Below the pieces are notes generated by a model, which was not told where the DNA came from, searched no databases, and was given only the letters and a program-made list of their open reading frames with translations. Both the position numbers and the translations under genes were made by a program. Below, one piece after another: positions 23,476 through 38,000 of a DNA stretch of 64,000 nt (position 1 is the stretch's first letter; the number at the start of each line of letters is the position of its first letter). Source of the stretch: Taenia hydatigena (Eukaryota; Platyhelminthes; Cestoda; Cyclophyllidea; Taeniidae); NCBI GenBank assembly GCA_036345935.2, contig JADWOT020000003.1, forward strand, positions 21,532,509 to 21,596,508, in the 5' to 3' direction.

Positions 23476-25747
23476 TAAGGGCGCATCTCAATTGCCTCTC
23501 ATCAGCATAGACTTGTGAATGGAGTAAATTCTTAGGCAGAAGGTTTACGGTTATTTATCGTTGACAACTTATTTGACGACGGAGTGGCTGCCTTATCAAT
23601 TTTTGGGCAAATCACAAGAAACAGGTCTTTAATAACTCCAGGCCGAATTTTACTTACACGTTCATAGTTCTGTTGGAGATTAACAAGTGGAAAAGCTGAA
23701 AAATCTCTTAATTTTAACATTCGGATCGCGTGTTGTTAAAACTAGTAGCTAGTAAGAGCAACCCATGAAGAGCATTACGGGTGAGAATGACCATAAAAGA
23801 GCCTTATTTTTGACGTATTCACTTGAAGTAGCATTCAAGTGAGGCAAAAACGCATTCACCCGCTTGACGTCTTCTTAAGCCAAGCGGCTGGATGATAAGC
23901 AAAATATTGTGATTTCTTGTTCAGAAGTAGCTCACCTTAATCTTCAACTTTATTTGGAGGAGGAGACAGGGAGTAAGGCTGGAAATGGTAGAGGAGCAAG
24001 AGGAACGTTGCATGGGTAGGCAACCGCCTTTGATTGGTCCAGTGTCGATGTCAACAGAGCTTGTGTGTAAAAAGGAAAATAGTGGAAAAAATAGTGAGTT
24101 TTCATGCATTTAGCCTTGTAAATAAAAGGAGCCGTGTCATTCAACAGGTGAGCTTTGTGTAGGGAGACAGCTTTTCCTTGTAAATTCACGCCTAAATTAC
24201 AAATTCGGAGATGGAAAATAGCCTACTGTTGTGACAAATGGGGAGCACCCTGATAGTCCAATCGTTCACAATTGTGAACACGAGAATTGCATAAAAACTG
24301 CAAAGAAGCTTCAAGAAAGTAAAAGAATTCAAGACTCTTAGTCTCACGGAGTGGGTACAATTCGGTCCCCAAGGTGGGGCATAACTTGGCTCCCAACACC
24401 TGCTCCGCCGCCAGGACGATGAAAAAAAGTGTTTCAATAAGTATGCATTGATGAAAAGCACATCATATCTAATAACACTAAAAGACATTACTGTGGCACT
24501 TCAGATTAATTAAATTCGGTTCGAAGGAGTCTCCAAGGCGAATCGATGGTCAAGTTCCGCTGTGTTCCTTTTCGAGGCTTGCCCCTCAAAAGCAAACGAA
24601 ACCGCACCCATCTTTTTTACTAAGACGTTTAACTTTATCAAATTCTTGCTTCGAATTGAGCCAAGTGGTTTGTAACATGACTTAATTAAAAATATATCAT
24701 GAACTGATATAGGACCTGCGTCACACATATGTGATACTGATGGCAAAGAGTTGAAAGAACCATTTCGTAAGGTATTTTACTTATAAGTCAATCTAACAAA
24801 CTCATTTGCATGATTTGCAGGCAAAAAGTAAAACAAATCTGTTTAAATGGGAAGTAATGCAAAGCCCTCAACCATTTGAATTGTTGGATTAGAAGCCCCT
24901 TGTGCGTTAAATTGACCAAAACCATGAGAATGGTCAACTTCACTGGAGTACAAATCACTTCTTCCATGTGACTGCTTCCATTTCAGGCATTCCTTTCTAA
25001 AAAGCATCTTTTTACTCCCCCAGGTAGAGCAGAACTAAGTAAAATCCTTACAAAGTTCAGAGGTATCCACCTTGAACCATGTATTTTGCCTTTAGAATTG
25101 GAAAGAATTGAAGAAGGAGTACAAGAAGGATCGAAAACAGTGACCTACTTTTTTAAGTGCACAAGTGTTAAACTTTGATAAAACAACAGTAGAAAAAAGA
25201 ATCCACATTGCTTATATTTACGGCGATCAGGTAGGTTTGAGCGTTTCATTTGGATAAGAGCGAGAATGCATCAGGACGATTCTTTAAAACTTCCCTTTCT
25301 TCCAAACCATCGCCCTCCCCAAAAGGACGGAAAAACTTGAAGATTTCACTTTTATGATATACTTTGTGGTGGTTTTCGTCTTTTTTTGCTTTTCCAGCCG
25401 TCGACTGCTTGCTGCGCATGTGCTCATGCGATTGTCAAGTGTCAAGAAGGAACTTTACCATCAGGCGAAAGGTATCATCAAGTCTGCCCGTAGATTTTTG
25501 CGATGTCAATGCATGACAGCGGTGGTCACCAACCTTAAACTGTCATTGAGTTATTAATTCCTAAGTGCTAAATTGGTGATAATTTTGATGCTCAGTATTG
25601 AAAAAATGGAAGGAAAAATGCATTTGGGGAATTCGCACGACCAAACGGTCCCCAGAAAGCACCCTCTGATTTACCCTGGTGCCTAGAGACTTCCTTGAAG
25701 ATGCAAGAATCGCACTACCTAAGGAAAATTAATTAATTGTTGTGGTG
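23476..25747. other. intergenic, no gene seen
   Basis: This is AT-rich non-coding sequence with one clear hairpin (23819-23842). No open frame here is longer than 98 codons, and none shows similarity to a known family. Confidence 0.5.
23819..23842. repeat. 9-bp stem hairpin
   Basis: TCACTTGAA pairs perfectly with TTCAAGTGA across a 6-base loop (GTAGCA). Confidence 0.7.
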
Positions 25748-25775
25748 GAGGAGGCTACTGGCATGGCCCGGAGGT
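25748..25775 (+). repeat. dispersed repeat, short match B
   Basis: The shared block GGCTACTGGCATGGCCC is identical to copy A at 15667-15683. Downstream similarity to copies A and C is weak. It may be a truncated or heavily decayed copy. Confidence 0.4.
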
Positions 25776-28700
25776 CTCACCCATTGGAAGTGCCAAGGCA
25801 AAGCCTCAAGTGGTCGCAAAACCAAAAAACGAAGGTTTCTGAAAACAACCAAAGCATTATTTTATCCACTTTTTTGAAAAAAAACTACTGTACATAAGGT
25901 GGGAGTGAAAAGAAAGGGTATAGCTATTCTTTTTTGGACTTGGATGCTAATCTTTCTTTTCATTCTGGAAGAGGCACAAAACGAACGTCATTTTGCTTTA
26001 ATCACGCAGATCGCAGGGCGAAGACACAAAATCCTGGTGTGGCGGGCAAAGCCCTTTTCCGCACAAACAGCACTCCTCGTGACTTGTAGAAGCCTGATCT
26101 GTCAATTCTGTGCTTTGGGATAAAAAAGGACAAAATTGACCACAAAGAAGGAGAAAGGCAAGGACAAATGTGGACACACTTGGAGCATTAAAGCAACCAC
26201 TTACATCTACGCCTTCCTTCACGTTTCCTTTTTTGGTCACACCTAACAAGGAATTTCGTCTTTGTGAATGAATTTTAGCGAGTTTTGATTGCTTTTGCTG
26301 AAGCAAATGGAGATTAGGCCCCAACCAAGTGGACAGCACAGCATGGATTAAAGCCTTATTTGTAGTTCAGCCTTTGGAGCAAAGCTGGAGTTCCAATTAT
26401 TTTGTTTAGCCATTAAGCGAGTGAAAACTAAACCTTTCGTACAGCATTGCTTTTTCTTAGCTCGTCGATTCAGGGTGAAGGGCATTGAAAGCTCTTAAGA
26501 GTGAACTCAAAACAGCTGGATCTTTTAATGAAAGTATTTGGCGCAAATAGTAAAAAGGAGAGACTTAAAAACTCTACACTCTTTGCCATTATTAACACCC
26601 AAAAAGAAGGCCTTTAAGGGGAATTTCATTCCCTTTTCTGTGCATGGTCACGGCGTAGCGCGTGCATGGCAGAGTATCAACATTGTGGCAGTCCTTATCA
26701 TCCACACTGATCAACACTACCCGTGGATTTAACATCAAACGCACCCCTGCCAGGAGTTGAAATGTTGCACGTTTCACATCATGCTCACACATTTCTCTAT
26801 CTAGAGGATCGGAGAAACGAAGATTTGAACGAACGGAGCCGAAATGGAGAGACACGGGGACAGGGAATTTGACGATTTTTCCAATGTTTGCCTGCCAACG
26901 CCAGAAGAAGAGCGGTTTCAGAAGCCAGCTGCTGAATGCTTCAGCGAAAAAAAAACTAGCTTGTTATGAAGCTCACAGCATCCGAGGACGGTGGCCGCAA
27001 GTTGGTGCGTCCACTTAGGGGCGATTTGCAACCCGTGTCGTCTTGTGTGAGGGCAAACGCTGGTTCAAGGCACTTCTCCAAAATGGCTGCGATGCCCAAC
27101 TAACGAACTGTTTAGGCATGAGGGAATGGCAAAACAAGGTTTTATTACTTTCATTTGGACAAAATCGGGTAATGCTCCTATATTTACTTATTTTAATGCG
27201 GATTATGCATACGTTTGTTACACGCCCCAACCAAAGTTGCTGTGCCTTTTGTTGCTTTTGGCCACGAGCCAAATCGGTTTCGTTAAGTTATCACAGCTTA
27301 CAAGGTGCTCATTCACTGATGGCACCACCAGAGGGAGGTTGGCCATCATGGCTTCGCAAAGTGTCCCAATCGCCTAATATGACACGCGGACATTCGCCAC
27401 AGAAATTGCTTATTTAATCACACCAGAAAAGTTAAAAAACATGCGATTACCCTCGAGCCATCTGCTTTTTATAGGCTACCAATAAAGGCCTGCTGCATAC
27501 GTGCGATACTGAGCTTAGATAGGAAATCTGAAGCGTCACGTATGCATGACGCCGGTAGTGGACTTACAAATTACATGAGCAGGTTAAATTAATCGTAAAT
27601 TTAATAAGTGGCGCCATAATGGAGTAAGACTGAGGCAGTAAACACTGCCTATTGGGAAACCTTACCATTATTCTTAATCAATTCCAAGAGGAAAAGGTCA
27701 GAGCATTCATGGACTCCCTTTTTCCATGAATGACATAAATATTAGTTTTGATATTCTTTTTTAAGTATTTGCCCATTTTGTAAACATTTTTAAAATTCCC
27801 AGTACAAGATGCTTTATTAATTAGAAATCAGAAAATTCACGGCAAGTTCTGCTAATTAAAGGGGATCATAAATAGCGCCTTTTCACAGTGTCAGCGGTGG
27901 AGTCAATCACTCCGCCTACCATGTAATCAGCCAGTCAGAGGTGAGCAATTTTATTTTCAACACAACTCCCTTGCTCACAGGAGGGTTCTGTCACCCTGCT
28001 GACCTTGCCAATTAATTTGGCATTCAAGGCGCGGATTTTGCCCAAAGCATTGGATGACTTCAGCGGTGGATTAAATGTTTTGCGGAACAAATGTTTACTG
28101 GAGCCTATTGACTCCTGGGTTAACTCAAAATTATGCAAATCCGCCAAGGCCCAACTATTTAATGTTTTTTGATGAGATGACAATCTAAAACACAATAAAA
28201 CCATTGCAATAGAGCTTCGGCCGTTAAAATTGATGGGATCTGCATTCCCATGGGTGTGTGAACTGCGGTGGCAAGCAGTGAGGCACCTCACTCTCTGCTT
28301 GAGTAGTATGCCTGTTTACAGTGCTCCCGTTATGGTTAAACTTTAGCTAAAGGTCCACAGCCCCGACAGTGACTTTCTTTTTTGGCTACAAGTTTAAGGC
28401 AATTGATTTTAGAAGTAAATTTAAGACTGCTAGCCGTGCTTAACATGCAAGATGTATTTGTTTGAATGGATTTTTCATAAAGGGGGCGTTCGGAGAACAC
28501 GAGGCTCTTTGGGAAGCAGAAGTCATCCACCCTGGAAGAGGAAGTCTACCCTGAAAAGGCATAACTCTCACTGATTGAGCCCGTTTATGATGCCACCGCA
28601 CGGAGAATGCCCTTCCCTAATCGGTCCACTCGTTCCGAGGGCGCAAAGGTCGAGGCAGAAGGGATAAATGCCGAGCCTATTACACAAAGGTCATGCTAGT

Positions 28701-29032
28701 AATTAATTGGAAATATAAACATTATTTTTGGCAAAAAGAATTTTGAATCCATGAGTAGAATTAGTCAAGAATAAATCAACAAATTGCTGGCCGCATACTG
28801 ACAGATTGTGAGGTCAAAGGGTTCACGCACGTAAATTTGTTCCATATATGGACTTTTAATTAACACATCAACAGGTGGAGTCGTGAAGGCTATTTCCTTC
28901 AAATTTTACGTCTCTAAGGGGCATTGTTAAAAACACGTATGACTGATGAGTCTTGTAGAGGTAGAGAAAGAATCCGGCACCTAAAACAAGCTGTAAAAAT
29001 GTCAACTACTCACTTTCCGCCTGAGAGGCCCC
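25776..29032. other. intergenic, no gene seen
   Basis: Open frames such as 25998-26339 (minus), 27043-27417 (plus) and 27935-28291 (minus) are short, overlapping and unrecognised. A 10-bp hairpin at 27704-27732 is listed separately. Confidence 0.5.
27704..27732. repeat. 10-bp perfect stem hairpin
   Basis: CATTCATGGA pairs with TCCATGAATG across a 9-base loop that ends in a T run (CTCCCTTTT). Confidence 0.7.
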
Positions 29033-29098
29033 AGGGGTGGGGAGGGGGAGAGAGGAGGGAGGAGGGGAGGGGAGGGGAGGGGAGAGAGATTGGGGATT
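29033..29098 (+). repeat. G-run tract, potential G-quadruplex
   Basis: Many runs of three to five G separated by one to three bases (GGGGTGGGGAGGGGG, then repeated GGGGA units) lie on the plus strand. The pattern meets the usual four-run criterion several times over. It is a purine-only low-complexity tract that may simply be a slippage product. Confidence 0.7.
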
Positions 29099-32000
29099 GG
29101 TTCATCAATTGTGAGTGGCATCAGAACCATTTCCGACCGGTCCTGTGTGCCAATCAAGGCGTACTCCAGTGCTGGGGACCTGCCTCTAAGTATTTGGCAT
29201 GGTCAACACATTTGCTGCTGGTGCGTTGGGCCAGTGCATCGCGCATGCCTACGAAATGTGTGCTTGTCACTTGGTGCCAAAAGTGGTTTGTCACAAAGTG
29301 ACTGGTAGAAAAATAAATTATAGGACGTGTGTAGATTGATGGAAGAGATACACAGTTCCTCTGTTTCTTGATTAGCACGTGCGCCGTCCGAGATGTGAAT
29401 GTTAAATGTAGATGTTGTAGCGAAAAAGAGAGCATCTAGCCCGTGGCAGTTGTAATGTCTGAGACGCTGGAGGCAAAAGTGTTGGGAATGATGGGACATA
29501 AGAGGTTTTCCTAACTGATTGTAATAAATCATTTTGTTTTGCCTCGGCTCTAGCGTACAAAAGTGATTTGATTTATGAACAATACCCCACAATTTCGCCC
29601 AACATTTCTAAGGAGAGGAAGAGAACTTTTTTGTAAGGAATGACTTACTACCCTGTCGAATTTTAAAGAAAAACGTTTCGTTGATGCATTTGCTTGGAAT
29701 TGTAGTCATTCACAATAATAGAAGAAGAAAATCTTACTAATTTAACCCATTTCTAGTGCTGCTCTCGTGCATTTGAGGCCACTTTTGTTTTCAGGCGGGA
29801 GCTGAATGGCCAAAAAGTTGGCATGCGTGATTATTTTCCAATTCTTTCTACTCCGATTCGTTTTCAACTTGCGATTACTCAATCAGGGAGCGGTCAGCTG
29901 AGGACTTTTGCCATCTCAGTGGCCCACCAACATGATATCCCCTTAGGAGAGGACAATTTACTAGGGCACCTGCAATTCCAGAGACTTGTTGATGTCCTCT
30001 AGCGGGAATTTATTAAATAAAGTGATTAAAAGTAGATTGAAGGAAGCCTGCAACTGTTTTGAAGGCTGATTGCTGGGTAAAAATATGCCATAGACTTACT
30101 TATCTTATGCATTAAATGACTTTGCTTTTTATGCTCTTCTGACTTGTCAAAGTGTCAAATCTGCAAAGAACAAATGACAATTACATTCTTATTTCTAAGC
30201 CTTCTTAAGTTTCCATGCATTATCAGTCTGAATCAAAAGTAAACTGCAAAGAGGCAATGCATGATAGCTAGAAGACAACTTGTTTAAGCACCATCATGAA
30301 AAGTCGAACTTAGCAAGACCTCGGGACATATTGAGCTCATACCTGCGTGGCAGTACGATTGGCATTTCAATTGGAGGAACCGATATGACCTTTGGGGGAG
30401 CAGTTGGCGAAATGTCACGCAAGCGGAAGCACTGGGGCACTCTTGCATGGACTTCAGAAAAATCTCCTCTCAGATTTGATTACGCACTTCAAGGGCCCAT
30501 CCCCGATAAGAAATTCTGACGGGATATGGACTCTTTTTTTTACAAAAAACAAACTGTTTGGTCATCGAGAGGGGAATGTGGCAAATTGCATAGAAGGATT
30601 GTTTTGTTTATTTTCTGTCGAAGAGACTGCACTCCAGTAAATATTTGTTACCCTCCTACCGACTAAAAGGGACGAGGTGGAGGGAGGGAGAAAGGGAGGG
30701 AGGGAAGGCGATGCAATTATGAGAAGCATTTTTTTTGAAATTCAAATGCCAGCCGGGAATGGTGAATGGGAATTAAAAGCTCAGATTCGCTTTTCACGGG
30801 CAGTTAACAATACGCCTTGTAAATGTCATTTGACTAATCTACTACGAATTAAGGAATCATCTTCTTACTGGATGCTCGATCGCAGAGGCCAGACTTATGG
30901 GGGAAAAAATTGGCTCCTTTTAAAGGTGAGAGGTCCCTTAAAGCGGGTGCAACAAAGCCAAGATGTCAGCACCAATCATCACCACCATCATCGCCAGCAC
31001 GGCAACTGCAGTTTTAGAATGTTTAAATAAGGGGAAAATATAAAAAAAGAAGAATTCACCACAATTTACTTGAGCGTCACCTCCTGATGTAACTGTTTTT
31101 ATTTTCTATAATGTGAAAAAAGACAAAGTTTTAGGCGAATGTGTTGACTGGTGAAACTGAAGGAGTTATCAAGTCGTGACAACTAGGGAGGAAAGGAAGA
31201 TTTTTTGTCACGATCTTGAAAAGAAGATTTCAGGTCTTGAATCAAACACATAATTGGAGACACACTTCAATATCAATGTCCGATTTCGATGCATAAATTG
31301 AAAAAAAGAAGTCTCGGTTACCTCCAGAGCATGAGTGGCACCTGTTTGCACTTCATTGATGTCACTATTGCAGCACTAATTGGAGATAACGGGGGTATCA
31401 TTTAATGGATTTGGTATTGACGGCACATTGGAAATGGCTGGCCTTAACTCATTTGGTCCAACCGAGGGCATGACCGGTGATGTCAGTTGTCTTGTTGCAA
31501 TGGTGATGCAGTAGACACCTGCCATGCTACTGCCGTGGGTGGATTGCACCTCACCACTGTTGGTGGGATGCTCGCTGACGAAACCGAACAATTTGAGGCA
31601 ATGAGAATGAAAATTGAAATATTACAGTCATGTAAAGATTTGACAGTTATTTTGCCTTAATGTGAATACGTGAATAATGTGAATATCGGACAAGACTGTG
31701 GTTATGGCGTATGTGCATTTTTAAGGCATTACAGCATAGTTATCGTCAATAGGAGTCGCATACGTTTGTCTGCGTGGACCCTTCAAGTAGCCCACAACGC
31801 TGTTGCATTGCTTCTCTGATCATTGCAATAAAGAATATTTCAAACCGACCCGCCTTACAAGGTGTTCAAGAGATGCCTCTGGTGTTACATTTGCGACAAC
31901 ATTAAAAAGTTTTGATTTGGGGGACAGCGACCCTGATTTCACCAAACTACTTCTACACTCAATCGTGATAGGAGGAGAAATGTGTTTGTTGTCAGGGGCT

Positions 32001-35000
32001 AGACTGATGGCAGGTTAGCTGCAGAAGGCCTCTTAAAACTGCGTCAAAATGTGCTTCTTCATGGACATAGAGCAAGCCTCCACTGTCGCTGACATTCCTC
32101 GATACCACGTAATCAATCTACAAACTTGTGACTGAACTCATTTCACCGAAAGAGCGCTTTATTAACTTTATAATTGCAAATTTTATTTAATTTTTATGTC
32201 ATTACGTTTTTCACTATGCGACACTACTGCCATGCGACTCGTGAGAGCTTTTTCCATGCCCTTGACTCCCACATGAGCCGATCTTGGAGGATGCATAGTG
32301 AAATGTATGGTAGGTCTTGATTTGGCAGTGGCAAACTCTGTTCACTGAGACATTGGCGAAGCTAGTAAATTGCAAAGGTGGGTGCACAGCCCGTGCCCTA
32401 TTTTACGGAGGGAAGTTGACAAGTGATGTAGTGCTACATGAAAACGGAAGTGCTTTCCTAACAGTTGTGATCAAACGTGTTCGTGCATTCTAAAATTGCA
32501 ATTCCAAAAATGCAGAAAACTGGGAAGATGGTTCAAACATTAAGAGAGCCAAAATTCTAACATGACAGACACAAAATACTTCGCTTCTAGAGGCAGAAAA
32601 CCAAATCTAACCACGGCTTTTTTTCAGTTTAATTCTCTGTCTGTCAGCGTTTATGCATGGTGATCCGAAATCGCAAAAATTAGATAGTTACTTAGGAGAA
32701 TAGGCAGCAGGGAAAGTCGGGGTACCTTTTTTAACCCCAGTTTAGTGCATCAAATCTGCCCATGATTTGGTTTCGCAACAGTATGAGGTAGAGGCTTTCG
32801 CCTTTTCACTAGTCTTAACTGCTTCTGAAGAAGGCGTGTATTTGTCCGTGTTTGAGCAGATCCCAGCTGCGAGCGTTTAATTTATCATCGAGAAGTACCC
32901 TCTGAACAAGGTGGTCTGCAGTTTACCGAATAAATCCTTCCATAAAGCAAAAATGGTACTGTGAGTAAATAACCTATGGTCTGTTCATCCGGTTAGCCAA
33001 CTCAGCATTGCAACAACCAGCTGTCACCTCGGGTCGGCTGACAAAAAATCCTATGGATGCTTTTTTACAGAGAAGTGAAGGATAGTCAACTGACTTTTCA
33101 AACTCATAAGCAGGTGTTAACACACATAAGTGGGATCCAAATGTTCACCTTTCACTACCGTCTTAGTGTAACTCACCTTAAAACTCTTGTCGAGTCACTG
33201 CCCAAATGACTGACCACCATAATCCACCAACAGTAAATCACATCTGAATTGAGCCTTCTCCTACCGCACATCATCTCCTGCAAATGCTATCCAATTATGG
33301 AGAGCACATCCAACGGCTTTGGAATAGGCTTTACATTTAGAAGGCTAGCAGACTAGAAGCACAACCGCGTCAAGTTCGAAGGACTCTTGACGAGAGCTCC
33401 AAGTAACAGAGCAGGAGGAGGAGCATGGGCAATGGGGGGACACCGTGTTGCATCGAGAAACTAATGCAAATCTGGAATTTCTAGTACTCGCATGAGTGCA
33501 ATGGTGGACACTCGAAAGTGTCCTAAGAACTCGATCGAGTCAATGCTGCAAACCGTCCGAAAATGACACGTATTTTTTTGGTTGTCGGCGGAACACTTTA
33601 CTTGATTACGCTATTTTTCCTTTGAAAAACAATGTTAGTCGGAATTATCTAGCCTAAATTTATTATTTCAATTAATAATTCGTAAAAAATATCGTACGAT
33701 TTTGGTATGCCAAGTTAAATTAATGCCCACTTTAGAAGTATTGGAGCTTTTAATTGACTAATTAAACCACACGCATCACCCCAGGCAAGTCGTCAACAAT
33801 TTGAGACTAACTTTAGTAGGAATTCATGGCTCTTAACTTTTTCGAATTCATCTCAAAAAATAGAACAAGTGGTGTTTTCGATTTGTACTATGAGCAATAT
33901 TGTACAGTTTAGGCATCAAGTTGGAGGATATTTCACTGCCTATGACAGGCGAGAAACGGGGAAAAGATTTATTATGTAGCTGGTTGGACAGCAGGCGCCA
34001 GATGACAGTTTGGTAGCGAGACATCAACTGGAAGAGGCCATCGACCCCAGACCGGCATTTGGCCGGGGCTTGGCCACCGGTGTGTGTGTGGTCGCAGTGT
34101 CTCACCGCGTGGTCTGATTGTCGCCTGTCCAACGTGTTTGCTTTTGTTTGCCATACGAGGTGAGATAAAAATCGCAGAGCTCTTATGTGGTCGTAAAACT
34201 CTCCATTCGAAATGGCAGCATTTCGGCATGTGATTCGCAACCTCTCCTGCCTTTTAGAGTCGAAATGTGAAAGGCTCTATCCGCTGCCTGATCGTAACAT
34301 AGCGGGAGTTTACGATCTGCTTTGGCATGCCTCTATACCCCTCAATTTACTCGTCAAGGTTATGCAAGATGAAGGGTAGTCTTCAGGGCTTTTCAAGGGC
34401 GAATAAGTAAAGAGGAGGTTTTATTAGATGGCATGGGAGAGCTTAAAGTTAACAACCAACGTTATCAGCATCTCACTACTTCAGTTATCTGTGAGGCAAA
34501 AGCAAACCCAAACCGTAGTTTTCCTTCAAGGCGAGGCAAAGAAGTATATCCTATGCTCTGTTGGAGCCACCTGCCATAGCTCTTCTCATAAACCATCCAC
34601 TTAACAGCAATTCTACTCGCTAAAACATGCAGAATAGAGTAACTTCAATGACCCCACATTTTGTATTCAATGATTGCAGCCATTTTTCAGCATATTTGCA
34701 CCACCCAACCACTTAACCGGATCTGTTTAATTTATGAAGGGCGTGTAGGTTTACGGTTGTCTGGTGAGGCTCATAACGCAAAGATTTTAGATAAATACTG
34801 CAAGCTCCTGTTCGGTGGACATTGTTAGTCCATTTGTGTCATTCTGAGCTGTTACAAAGAACCTGAAATTAGTGTAATAGTCATAAAAAGTTGGATGCAA
34901 CTTTGGTCAACTTTTGGTAGTTAGTACCCACGGAGTTAGCAAATGATATCTAACATAGCATATGGAGACATCTCCATGGACGTTAATCAGATGCTGCGTC

Positions 35001-38000
35001 GCTTAGTATCCATTCTAGGCGTTTGGAGGAACGTGTAGGGGTGGAAGAAAAGCCATTGCTAACTTGAGGAATGGCCAAAGCACCGTGGCTACAATGTGAT
35101 AGTCAAATCGTGGGAGGAGAGGATGGATCGTGCAATGGGTTTGTGACCGCGAATCCCGTTGAGCTCCCAACTGGCCGTCGGCAGAGGTGTTTTGTATTTG
35201 CCAACGGGCATGGGCAAGGCGAGAAGGCGCGTGGGTGTGTGGAGGCATAGGCGCGTGACAGCTACCAGCTAGGGCAGAACGCCAAAGATGCGACCTCGTG
35301 GCTGTGGTGAGCATTAGCGGGCTAAGTGAACATCGATATGCAATATCAGCCAATCAGGAGAGAATGAGCGAGAACGCAACTTCCTAGGAGGCATGGGGAT
35401 CAGTTATTACTGGAAAAATCTTCTTAAAACTACGAAGGGGAATGCTTTTTGAAATTGTAGGCTTTTTCAGCACATTATGTAGTTCTTCGTACAAAAGAAC
35501 AGCCATAACTTACTGCTGGTCCCGATTTCGGAGCTCACAGATGCTGTACCTCTACAGTAGACACCCCAACGCCTGTGGTGGAGCGCAATTCACTCAGAGA
35601 AGTAGTATGTTAGACGCCCTGCCCTCGGTCGGGCAAACTACATTTGAAGCAGTCAATTCAACAAAATTTCAGTGTCCAGTTCGTCCGATGGTATTTTCTT
35701 CGCCAAAATGACAAAATTATTAAACAAACGTATTAGAGTAAAGCAGCAGTGATGTCATCGATGAAGTGCTCTAAAGGTAACCGAAGCATTGCCGATTCGG
35801 TTTGCAAAACAAATCTGACGCTGGATTGCAAAATATGGTAAGAATATCAGGACTGACTTGATGCTCCCATTTTAGCGTGGCAGTAAATTCTTAGGATAAA
35901 ATTGTTCTCTGCAAACCTAATTTCAGAACATTCAAAGCACCAAAGCATGTCTTGATTTGCAATTACTTTGAGCCCTTTTTATTGGCCAACATCACGTGAA
36001 GGCAGGGGATGAGAGACGGGCTCTATTGTTACTCCAATGAGCTCCAGAAGGTCAGATTCCATTCAAAAGTTGGAAGCACTTTAGAACAGTGGCTATCCAA
36101 AGGCTTTTCTACACTCCGCGCGCCTTGGGTACCCACATTACTGGCCCTCGACCGATGCCTCACTGGTACTAGGGGCCGGATTCCGTACTGAAGTCTTCGT
36201 CGCCTGCTTACTTGGGATGGAACGGATCGCCAGCAAACAACTGCTTACAAAGTGGTGACACACGTACACAGCGATTCATAGAGCAGCCCTCGGATACCTC
36301 TTGGCAGTGATTGGCTATCCGTAGTCAAGAGAAATCGACATTCCACAATCACCTATTTGGAGAATGCATTTCGCGTGGAGGAAGTGCCTCTTAGCTCTTG
36401 CCTCCTACGGAGAAGGAGCACAGTGAATTGCGAACCCACTCACCACCCCTGATGTGACGTCGCCTTGAGCTGGGTGCAGGGATGGTCTAGTCACGCCTCT
36501 TACTTGGTGTAATCAGATATGCTGTCAGAGCGACATCAATGACAAAGACATGTGTTATGAAGCGTGATGTTGATGACATCAGATGGAGTTATGGGGAAGG
36601 CTTGCGCGATTGTGGTAAGAGAGGTTGTGTCCGAGAATGCTTGCTTTGCTTTTAGAAGTTGAGCACAGTGCTGTGTGATTGTTGAGCCTCGCACCACTGC
36701 GTGCAACGGATGGCACTTGGTTGTAGTTAACCGTCACAAGTAATTGGCATGATGAACCAGATTTCCACGCATGCACTCAGGAGGCGAGTGACTTTTTTCC
36801 TCTACAACCCTCATACTTTTACAAAAGGCAGGCCAATCATGGCGAGATTGTTCGCTTTCCTATTGGTTAAATAAAGAGCAAGGAATCGCAATCTCCACAA
36901 ACAAGATCTAAATTTTTCGTAGGAAATATTTTAACGTCATGGTTTTAAGAAGGTGGATTTTATTTGAAAAGTAAAATTGCTTGAACTTTTCTCAATCGTG
37001 TCAAGCAAGTTTGTTGAGCAGTCTCTAGGCTCCGGGTGTCTGCCTGTTGAGTCACCAAAGCGTGGTGTAAGGTCACATAGTAAATGTGGGTCAGTCGGAT
37101 CTTAAGACAATACCCTTCTGGCCCCCTGACACGGAAACACGGATGCAGAATTGAGAAATCACCATACATGCACTAATTTTGTGGTATCTATTGGTACCTT
37201 CGTCCCTGGTTAAAGTTACAAAATTGCTGCACTGACAATATGGAGAGATGGATTTGAATTTGGAATCATGAACTCCAGCCTTTGAATTGAGTCATTTCGC
37301 ATACTTATGCTATTCTTTGACCAGCCTCATGGCCAAGTTGGAAATAATGTTGCTCAAAGGTGCCGTTTCCGGTGATATCAGTGGCGTTTATGGCAAGAGG
37401 TAATGGTGGAAAGGAAACAATTCATCTGACATCATGCAAGACGTTCGATTTTTATGCATTGACAGGTCGTAAGTAGCAAATCCATCGCAAGCAATAAGAG
37501 TGGACTTTTTGGTGGGACGAAAATGATTGTATGTAAAGTTGGAAGCCACAAATGTTGATTAAATCATCCAGTTAAGTTTGTACTTTCTCGTCTCAGGCCA
37601 CGTTTCAGATACCGAATTTCAACTTTACTTAAGCAGCAGGTTTAAATGTCAATCGGAGTAGCGGCCGACTCTTAAATGGCCTGGAACTCTTCACATTCCA
37701 TGAATGAGAATGGACGTGAAGGAGATGTCCACCTGCCTATCAATCAATGGCCTGACAATGGGAGTTTACGGGACAGCCACATGCCTTAAGCCAAGTGGCA
37801 GAGCGAGGGAGTGAGGGCCATAAATAATGTCACAGTGCTAATAACACTTCGTTCGGGGCAAAAGCGCCCACGGGAATGCCAGGCAGGCAGATAGAGCCCG
37901 GAAAAAGCCTCATCAAAAAGGTTCCACAAAGGTAGATTGACTTTAAAGAACCATTTGGATCACCTATAATAGCACTAAGATTTAAATGCTAGGAAAAAAA

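Noticed and set aside
32784..32791. let-7 (TGAGGTAG)
   Set aside because: Only the seed matches. The following bases are unlike let-7 and no precursor stem is visible.
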